Positions 6,673 through 11,416 of a stretch of DNA of 11,416 bases are shown here, in pieces. Position numbers and translations under genes: made by a program. The stretch lies in NCBI GenBank assembly GCA_002297865.1, contig DBKX01000144.1, positions 3,672 to 15,087 on the forward strand, given 5' to 3'. The notes under the pieces were generated by a model. That model did no database searches, had not been told where the DNA came from, and worked only from the letters and a program-made list of their open reading frames with translations. Source of the stretch: Lachnoclostridium sp. UBA739. Lineage in GTDB: Bacteria > Bacillota_A > Clostridia > Lachnospirales > Lachnospiraceae. Within the stretch, counting starts at the first letter, position 1; each line of letters starts with the position of its first letter.

Positions 6673-7840
6673 ATTGTAATTCCCTTCTACTTAGTACATC
6701 CTCATATACATCAAGTATCTCACTCGCAAACACATGTGTCGAAAAACGATAAGCGGTTTCTTTTGCATTTTTACAATATTGTTCTTCTTTCCCACTATAC
6801 AAAACGTTATCTAATGCATGAACAAATTCCTCTTGACTACGGAAAAAGAAACCATTCCCCCCTTCTTCCATAATACCATTTAGGCACTTATCCTCTTTCG
6901 CAATAACCGGAAGCCCTGATGCCATAGCTTCAATAAAGGTTAATCCTTGTGTTTCACTATTGGAAGCACTTACGAATACATCACCTAGCTGATAGTATTT
7001 TCCTACTTCATCATATGGTTTTTCTCCTAGAAACAGAATAGACTTTTCACAAGATAGCCCCTTAACCATATTCTTTAAATGAGAACTTGCTGGTCCATCT
7101 CCAACTATTACAAATTTTGCATCCTCATGCTTTTTCATATAGAATGGCATATAACTTAACAATTCTTCCATATTTTTTTCATGAGACAATCTACCTAGAT
7201 ACAAGATTACTTTATCATTCTTTTGAATTCCATACTCAGTTCGTATCTCGTCCAGTTCTTTCGCCTGGTATCTGCCTTCATCAAACTTATCCAAATCGAT
7301 TCCCGATGGAATGACTTCTATATGTCGTTTGACATGATAAGCTCGCAACAGTTCCTTGACCTTCTCTGTTGGAACAATGACTTCATCCACCGTATTACAA
7401 CAAACCTTGGAAAATGCCCGAACTGCTTTCTTTGCTTTGTTATCCAATAACACACCTTTTGTTATATAATGTGTATAATCTTCATAAATCGTGTGATAAG
7501 TATGAATAATCGGAATCTTCAGCTCTTTTGCCATAATCCTTCCGAATATGCCAAGGGAAAATTCCGTATTGGTATGTATAATATCTAAGTTTAATTTCTT
7601 AATTATGGACGCAGTTTTTCTTTGATACAGCAGGCCAACTCGCCTGTCACTAATTAAAATACATGGTAAACTGTGTACCCGATATACATTCTTTTCATCC
7701 TTTGGTGCCCCTGGTGATGTGGTAGTAAACACATACACGTTATGTCCCTGTTTTTCTAGTTCTTCCTTTAACACATATACCGATGCAGCAACACCATTAA
7801 TCTCCGGATAGTAAGTCTCGGTAAATAAACCTATATTCAT
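6665..7840 (-). CDS. GT4 glycosyltransferase, probable diacylglycerol glucosyltransferase type
   Basis: A 391-residue retaining GT-B enzyme of family GT4. The N-terminal domain has MNIGLFTETYYPEINGVA with the substrate-site glycine loop (Gly16) and HTYH at 113-116. The C-terminal sugar-nucleotide domain has GRLSHEKN (216-223), GDGP (247-250) and the EX7E motif, Glu296 and Glu304, in SETQGLTFIEA. The opening sequence and HTYH block resemble monoglucosyl-diacylglycerol synthases, which add glucose from UDP-glucose to membrane diacylglycerol. That acceptor is inference, and mannosyltransferases of the same fold cannot be excluded. The start ATG at 7840 has GAGGTG 5 bases upstream. An in-frame ATG at 7870 has no ribosome binding site. 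No membrane helix is present, so it is probably a peripheral membrane enzyme. First gene of a three-gene operon. Confidence 0.9.
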   Translation of the reverse strand: MNIGLFTETYYPEINGVAASVYVLKEELEKQGHNVYVFTTTSPGAPKDEKNVYRVHSLPCILISDRRVGLLYQRKTASIIKKLNLDIIHTNTEFSLGIFGRIMAKELKIPIIHTYHTIYEDYTHYITKGVLLDNKAKKAVRAFSKVCCNTVDEVIVPTEKVKELLRAYHVKRHIEVIPSGIDLDKFDEGRYQAKELDEIRTEYGIQKNDKVILYLGRLSHEKNMEELLSYMPFYMKKHEDAKFVIVGDGPASSHLKNMVKGLSCEKSILFLGEKPYDEVGKYYQLGDVFVSASNSETQGLTFIEAMASGLPVIAKEDKCLNGIMEEGGNGFFFRSQEEFVHALDNVLYSGKEEQYCKNAKETAYRFSTHVFASEILDVYEDVLSRRELQYG

Positions 7841-7878
7841 TCTTGCACCTCTTATATACAATGTTATCATCCACTATT

Positions 7879-7907
7879 AATATAGAAGAAGTTTCATCAA
7901 AAGTAAA
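7879..7907 (-). promoter_or_regulatory. Candidate promoter of the GT4 operon
   Basis: On the minus strand TTTACT (7902-7907) and TATATT (7879-7884) are 17 bases apart, about 38 bases before the preferred GT4 start codon. The -35 box is imperfect, so confidence is moderate. It is divergent from the fabV promoter. Confidence 0.5.
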
Positions 7908-7939
7908 CATAATTTTTTGTTGTTTTGATTTTCCACTTA

Positions 7940-7968
7940 TTGTACATCCCTATAAATTATGCTAAAAT
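7940..7968 (+). promoter_or_regulatory. fabV promoter
   Basis: TTGTAC (7940-7945) and TAAAAT (7963-7968) are 17 bases apart, and TGC directly before the -10 box makes it an extended -10 promoter. The predicted start is near 7975, giving a leader of about 30 bases. A ribosome binding site AGGGAG (7994-7999) lies 7 bases before the ATG. Confidence 0.8.
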
Positions 7969-7970
7969 AA

Positions 7971-7987
7971 ACTTTGATTATCAAACT
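7971..7987. promoter_or_regulatory. FabT-like operator
   Basis: The 17-base sequence ACTTTGATTATCAAACT is a near-perfect palindrome centred on 7979. It matches the FabT operator consensus (ANTTTGATTATCAAATT in streptococci and lactococci, from memory) at all but the penultimate base. FabT is a MarR-family repressor of fatty-acid synthesis genes whose DNA binding is strengthened by long-chain acyl-ACP. The site begins 3 bases past the -10 box and covers the predicted start of transcription, an ideal repressor position. The regulator itself is not encoded in this window, so its identity in this organism is inferred. Confidence 0.75.
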
Positions 7988-8006
7988 ACAGTGAGGGAGA
8001 TGCATT

Positions 8007-9164
8007 ATGATTATACAGCCAAAAGTAAAAGGCTTTATTTGTACAACAGCACACCCAAAGGGATGCGCCGAAAACGTAAAAAGACAAATTACATATGTTA
8101 AAAACCATCCTGCTATGGAAGGTGCAAAAAACGTTCTTGTAATTGGATGTTCCACCGGCTACGGACTTGCTTCCAGAATAAGTTTAGCTTATGGTGCAAA
8201 GGCAAACACATTAGGTATTATGTTTGAAAAACAGCCTACCGAAAGAAGATGCGCCACTGCTGGTTACTACAACACAAAAGCTTTTGATGAGATTGCCGCA
8301 AGTGATGGTCTTTATGCGAAAACCATTAATGGCGATGCATTTTCAAAAGAAATCAAAGAACAGACAATTGAAACAATCAAACAAGATCTTGGTAAGATTG
8401 ATATGATTGTATATAGTATTGCAGCACCAAGAAGAACAAAAAATGGTGTTACATACTCTTCTGTTATCAAAGCTATTTCAGAAGAATTTAAAAACAAGAA
8501 CTGGGATTTAGTACACAATACTATAATTGATGCAAGCATTCCTTATGCAACAGAAGAAGAAGTTGCGAATACCATAACGGTTATGGGCGGCGAAGATTGG
8601 AAGGACTGGATTACAGCATTAGAACATGCTGGTGTTCTTGCTGACAAAGTAACAACTCTTGCTTACTCTTACATCGGCCCTGAAGTAACACATGCAATCT
8701 ACAAAAATGGTACCATTGGAATGGCGAAGAATCATCTGATTGCTACTTCTAAAGAAATTACAAAAGAATTTAAAGGTGTAAATGCTTATGTATCTGTGAA
8801 TAAAGCACTTGTTACACAGGCAAGTTCTGCAATTCCTGTTGTGCCTCTATATATCTCTTTGTTATATAAAGTAATGAAAGAGAAAGGAATTCACGAAGGC
8901 TGTATCGAGCAGATGTATCGTTTGTTCCATGACAAAGTATTAGGTCCTGATGGCATATTGACTGATGAAAATGGATTAATTCGTGTAGATGATCTTGAAA
9001 TGCGCGAGGATGTGCAACAAGCAGTTATGGAGAACTGGGACAAGGTTTCCACCGAAAATCTGATGGATTTTGCAGACACAGACGGTTATTGGGAAGATTT
9101 TTACAAAATGTTCGGATTCCATTTTGATAATGTTGATTACGAGGAAGATATTCCTCTTGTGTAG
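8007..9164 (+). CDS. fabV: Trans-2-enoyl-ACP/CoA reductase FabV
   Basis: NADH-dependent reductase of the FabV/TER family (385 residues; family about 390-400). It reduces the trans-2 double bond of enoyl-ACP, the last step of each fatty-acid elongation cycle, or of crotonyl-CoA in TER-type members. The Rossmann loop is GCSTGYGLASR (47-57). Glu74 after the second strand is consistent with NADH preference. GDAFS (109-113) and YSIAAPRR (136-143) are family blocks. The catalytic pair is Tyr232-x8-Lys241 in IYKNGTIGMAK, the wider spacing that separates FabV from FabI. Lys241 is followed by Asn, as in TER-like sequences, rather than a second Lys as in the Burkholderia enzyme. The gene is monocistronic, between its own promoter and a strong terminator. 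The FabT-like operator points to membrane fatty-acid synthesis. Confidence 0.95.
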   Translation: MIIQPKVKGFICTTAHPKGCAENVKRQITYVKNHPAMEGAKNVLVIGCSTGYGLASRISLAYGAKANTLGIMFEKQPTERRCATAGYYNTKAFDEIAASDGLYAKTINGDAFSKEIKEQTIETIKQDLGKIDMIVYSIAAPRRTKNGVTYSSVIKAISEEFKNKNWDLVHNTIIDASIPYATEEEVANTITVMGGEDWKDWITALEHAGVLADKVTTLAYSYIGPEVTHAIYKNGTIGMAKNHLIATSKEITKEFKGVNAYVSVNKALVTQASSAIPVVPLYISLLYKVMKEKGIHEGCIEQMYRLFHDKVLGPDGILTDENGLIRVDDLEMREDVQQAVMENWDKVSTENLMDFADTDGYWEDFYKMFGFHFDNVDYEEDIPLV

Positions 9165-9180
9165 AAAAGAATTATGGTAC

Positions 9181-9215
9181 AAAAATGCCGCCCCTATAAA
9201 CAGAGCGGCATTTTT
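9181..9215. terminator. Bidirectional terminator between fabV and trpA
   Basis: AAAAATGCCGC (9181-9191) and GCGGCATTTTT (9205-9215) form a perfect 11-pair stem with a 13-base loop. Each strand ends in five T. It starts 16 bases after the fabV stop and 11 bases after the trpA stop, so it serves both convergent units. Confidence 0.95.
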
Positions 9216-9226
9216 AGAATTCAACT

Positions 9227-10024
9227 CTATACGAAAACTCCGTTCAATTCACTCTTAAATTGCTTAATATATTTCTTTGCTTCTTCCAGGTCATAGTTGC
9301 ATTCCTCTAATATTTCAATAAAATGCGTTCCCACAATACAACCATCTATTGTATCTTTCACAAACTCAACATCCTTGGCCGTCTGAATTCCAAATCCCAT
9401 CATAACCGGAATCTTTGACTGTTCTTTCACTTCTTTCAAATACTCTTTTACCGTATCATAAAATTGACCTTCCTGGCCAGTCACTCCCATGGAAGATACA
9501 CAATATACAAAGCCGCGGGCATTTTCTAGAATCATCGGAACTCTCTGTTTTGATACAGGAGAAACCAGTTCAATCAGGATTGGCGCATGTTCCGAAGTCA
9601 AACATGCCTTAATCTCCTTTTGCTCTTCAAATGGCAAGTCAGGAACAATCAGACCATCTACTCCAGCTTCTTCACATTTCTTAACAAACTCTTTTACCCC
9701 ATAGTGCAAAATAGTATTGTAATACATCATAAATATGATTGGAATCTGGCACTCTTCTCGCACTTCTTTTACTGCCTGAAATGTTTTCTTTAAATTGGTT
9801 CCTTTTAAAATAGAACGATAGGAAGCATCCTGAATCACTGGACCGTCTGCAACTGGATCAGAAAATGGAATTCCAAGTTCCACAATATCGGTACCTGCCT
9901 CTTCCTGCGCCTTTAATAATTCTTTCATTCCTTCCATATCTGGAAGTCCTGCTGTCATATATGTAATAAATGCCTTTTCTCCTTTTTCCTGTAACTGGCT
10001 TAACCTTTCTTCGATACGATTCAT
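9227..10024 (-). CDS. trpA: Tryptophan synthase alpha subunit
   Basis: The alpha subunit cleaves indole-3-glycerol phosphate to indole and glyceraldehyde 3-phosphate. Indole then passes through a tunnel to TrpB. This is a TIM barrel of 265 residues. Catalytic Glu49 lies in VELGIPFSDP and Asp60 in VADGP. These numbers match the E. coli enzyme only when the second ATG (10024) is used, and GGGGG sits 8 bases before that ATG; the ATG at 10030 is just 2 bases from it. Further matches are the glycine-rich phosphate-binding GVTGQ and the C-terminal VGTHFIEILEE, where relatives have VGSA. The gene follows trpB by 12 bases and is the last gene of the trp operon. Confidence 0.97.
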   Translation of the reverse strand: MNRIEERLSQLQEKGEKAFITYMTAGLPDMEGMKELLKAQEEAGTDIVELGIPFSDPVADGPVIQDASYRSILKGTNLKKTFQAVKEVREECQIPIIFMMYYNTILHYGVKEFVKKCEEAGVDGLIVPDLPFEEQKEIKACLTSEHAPILIELVSPVSKQRVPMILENARGFVYCVSSMGVTGQEGQFYDTVKEYLKEVKEQSKIPVMMGFGIQTAKDVEFVKDTIDGCIVGTHFIEILEECNYDLEEAKKYIKQFKSELNGVFV

Positions 10025-10036
10025 AATCATTACCCC

Positions 10037-11236
10037 CTATTTATTCAAAGATTCCTTATTTCCTTCTAACCATGCCTGAATGGTATGGCAGTCCTTATCA
10101 CCTCGTCCAGATAAGCACATCACAATAATCTCATCCTTTGAACACTCTTTGGCATACTTAAGCAAATATGCTAAAGCATGAGAACTCTCAATAGCCGGAA
10201 TAATTCCTTCCATTTTACAAAGTTCTAACAATGCGTTCATTGCCTCATCATCTGTAACGGATACATACTGCGCACGGCCAGTATCTTTTAAGTAAGCATG
10301 TTCTGGACCAACACCCGGATAATCAAGACCTGCTGAGATAGAATGGGCCAACTGAACATTACCGTCATCATCCTGTAGCAGATAAGAACGCATTCCATGT
10401 AACACTCCTGGTTTTCCTAATGCCATGGCACTTGCATGTTTTCCTGTTTCGATACCAAGTCCAGCTGCCTCAACGCCAATCAGTTTTACGTCCTTATCCT
10501 CAATAAATTCTGCAAACATTCCGATGGAATTGGAACCTCCTCCAACACAAGCCATTACCGTATCTGGAAGTCTTCCTTCTTTTTGTAAAATCTGTTTTCT
10601 AGCTTCCTTGCTGATTACACTTTGAAATGTTTTCACTATTTTGGGATAAGGGTAAGGTCCAACAGCGGAACCGATAACATAGAAGGTATCCTCCGCTTCT
10701 TTTGCCCAGGTACGAATCGCTTCATTGGTTGCATCCTTTAAAGTACGGCTTCCTGATGTTACACATTCCACAGAACTTCCTAGCATCTTCATACGAAGTA
10801 CATTCAGTTCCTGACGTTTAATGTCCTCTTCTCCCATATATACCTTACATTCCATATTAAATAAAGCTGCACCTGTTGCGGTTGCAACGCCATGCTGTCC
10901 TGCACCTGTTTCTGCAATTACCTTTTTCTTGCCCATACGTTTTGCTAATAGAATCTGACCAATAACATTGTTGATTTTGTGAGCTCCTGTGTGATTCAAA
11001 TCCTCACGTTTCAGATAAATCTTTGGTCCATATTTTTCCGTCAATCGGGATGCGAAGTAAAGAGGCGTTTCCCTGCCAACATACTCTTTCATATAATAAT
11101 CAAATTCTTCCCAGAACTTTGGATCGTGAATGGCTTCCTCAAATGCCTCATCCACCTCTTTTAATGTATTCATTAAGGACTCTGCTACGTACTGTCCTCC
11201 AAATTCTCCATAATATGTACTCATACTCTTAATCAT
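10037..11236 (-). CDS. trpB: Tryptophan synthase beta subunit
   Basis: PLP enzyme that condenses indole with serine to give tryptophan, forming an alpha2-beta2 complex with TrpA. It has 399 residues, the normal TrpB1 length. Lys87 in HTGAHKINN forms the Schiff base with PLP. Glu109 in AETGAGQHG is the catalytic acid. GGGSN near residue 233 binds the PLP phosphate, and the SGRGDKD segment near the C-terminus closes the cofactor site. Two in-frame ATGs, at 11236 and 11224, share one GGAAAGG purine stretch. The first keeps the Lys87 and Glu109 numbering of the Salmonella enzyme but has short spacing, so the start is uncertain by four residues. It lies 21 bases after trpF. Confidence 0.98.
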   Translation of the reverse strand: MIKSMSTYYGEFGGQYVAESLMNTLKEVDEAFEEAIHDPKFWEEFDYYMKEYVGRETPLYFASRLTEKYGPKIYLKREDLNHTGAHKINNVIGQILLAKRMGKKKVIAETGAGQHGVATATGAALFNMECKVYMGEEDIKRQELNVLRMKMLGSSVECVTSGSRTLKDATNEAIRTWAKEAEDTFYVIGSAVGPYPYPKIVKTFQSVISKEARKQILQKEGRLPDTVMACVGGGSNSIGMFAEFIEDKDVKLIGVEAAGLGIETGKHASAMALGKPGVLHGMRSYLLQDDDGNVQLAHSISAGLDYPGVGPEHAYLKDTGRAQYVSVTDDEAMNALLELCKMEGIIPAIESSHALAYLLKYAKECSKDEIIVMCLSGRGDKDCHTIQAWLEGNKESLNK

Positions 11237-11257
11237 CCTTTCCTTCTTCGGAATTTT

Positions 11258-11416
11258 CTATCGGTTAAAAACAGCTTTTACAAACCGTGCAATCTTTTCT
11301 TTGTCTTTTCCCTTGCCTGTTTCCTTTTCTACACCCGAACTTACATCTACAATTCCAGGATGCAGTAATCTGATTGCCTCTCCAACGTTTTTGTCTGTTA
11401 ATCCACCAGCCAGCAT
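11258..11416 (-). CDS. trpF: Phosphoribosylanthranilate isomerase, C-terminal part
   Basis: The 52 C-terminal residues of TrpF, cut by the window edge. It begins at an internal Met ([11 protein letters not shown]) and ends at TAG (11258-11260). LAGGL is the phosphate-binding loop near the end of the TIM barrel, and DVSSGVE a few residues later is the family's closing signature. TrpF isomerises phosphoribosylanthranilate to carboxyphenylaminodeoxyribulose phosphate. Its place just upstream of trpB and trpA on the same strand fits the usual trpC-F-B-A order; the earlier genes would lie outside the window. Confidence 0.93.
   Translation of the reverse strand: MLAGGLTDKNVGEAIRLLHPGIVDVSSGVEKETGKGKDKEKIARFVKAVFNR

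Noticed and set aside
7896..7929. Inverted repeat ATCAAAA ... TTTTGAT near the GT4 promoter, as a second FabT site
   Set aside because: The half-sites are in the reverse order and 20 bases apart, unlike the compact FabT palindrome. This is expected by chance in A+T-rich sequence.
7940..8006. FapR operator as the fabV control site
   Set aside because: The FapR consensus (TTAGTACCTGGTACTAA type) is absent. The palindrome matches the FabT type instead.
7937..8155. Minus-strand open frame of 72 codons over the fabV promoter and start
   Set aside because: It is antisense to the fabV start and operator, with no ribosome binding site. It is a chance frame.
8976..9224. Minus-strand open frame of 82 codons opposite the end of fabV
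   Set aside because: It is antisense to a well-supported gene, lacks family features and a good ribosome binding site, and runs through the fabV/trpA terminator.
1..11416. Mobile elements, CRISPR arrays, tRNA genes, defence or toxin-antitoxin systems
   Set aside because: No repeat-spacer pattern, transposase, integrase or tRNA-like cloverleaf was seen; all longer stretches are covered by housekeeping or envelope genes and their control regions.

Overview
The window is an ordinary-looking stretch of a low-GC Firmicute chromosome. The combination of a T-box-controlled thrS, a FabV-type enoyl reductase, a C_GCAxxG_C_C redox-family protein, an LCP protein and a trpF-trpB-trpA operon end suggests a clostridial, probably Lachnospiraceae-like, organism. 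That placement is inference from gene content and protein style, not from a marker comparison. There is no tRNA, rRNA, CRISPR array, insertion sequence, phage gene or sign of recent transfer.

Layout from left to right. (1) thrS on the minus strand ends at a strong hairpin terminator (76-109). It is preceded by a 360-base leader holding a complete T-box riboswitch (specifier ACU, Thr) and a perfect-consensus promoter (2431-2458). (2) A YjjG/YfnB-type HAD nucleotidase (2504-3196, minus) lies just upstream of that promoter. (3) A two-gene minus-strand operon follows, an LCP-family cell-wall ligase and then a GNAT acetyltransferase, with a good promoter at 5296-5323 and a hairpin terminator at 3277-3312. 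(4) Next is a three-gene minus-strand operon: a GT4 glycosyltransferase resembling diacylglycerol glucosyltransferases, a YdcF/DUF218 membrane protein (8-base overlap), and a C_GCAxxG_C_C protein. (5) fabV is the only plus-strand gene (8007-9164). It diverges from the GT4 operon and has its own promoter. A 17-base palindrome matching the FabT operator sits on its predicted transcription start. (6) A perfect bidirectional terminator (9181-9215) separates fabV from the convergent end of the trp operon: trpF (partial), trpB, trpA, all minus strand.

Functionally, two themes recur. One is amino acid supply and charging (trp operon, Thr-responsive thrS). The other is the cell envelope (LCP ligase, lipid-type glycosyltransferase, YdcF, fatty-acid chain reduction by FabV). 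The most informative regulatory signals are the T-box and the FabT-like operator, which ties fabV to membrane fatty-acid synthesis rather than to butyrate or butanol fermentation. I found no convincing previously undescribed system. The findings below are specific points worth checking within known families.
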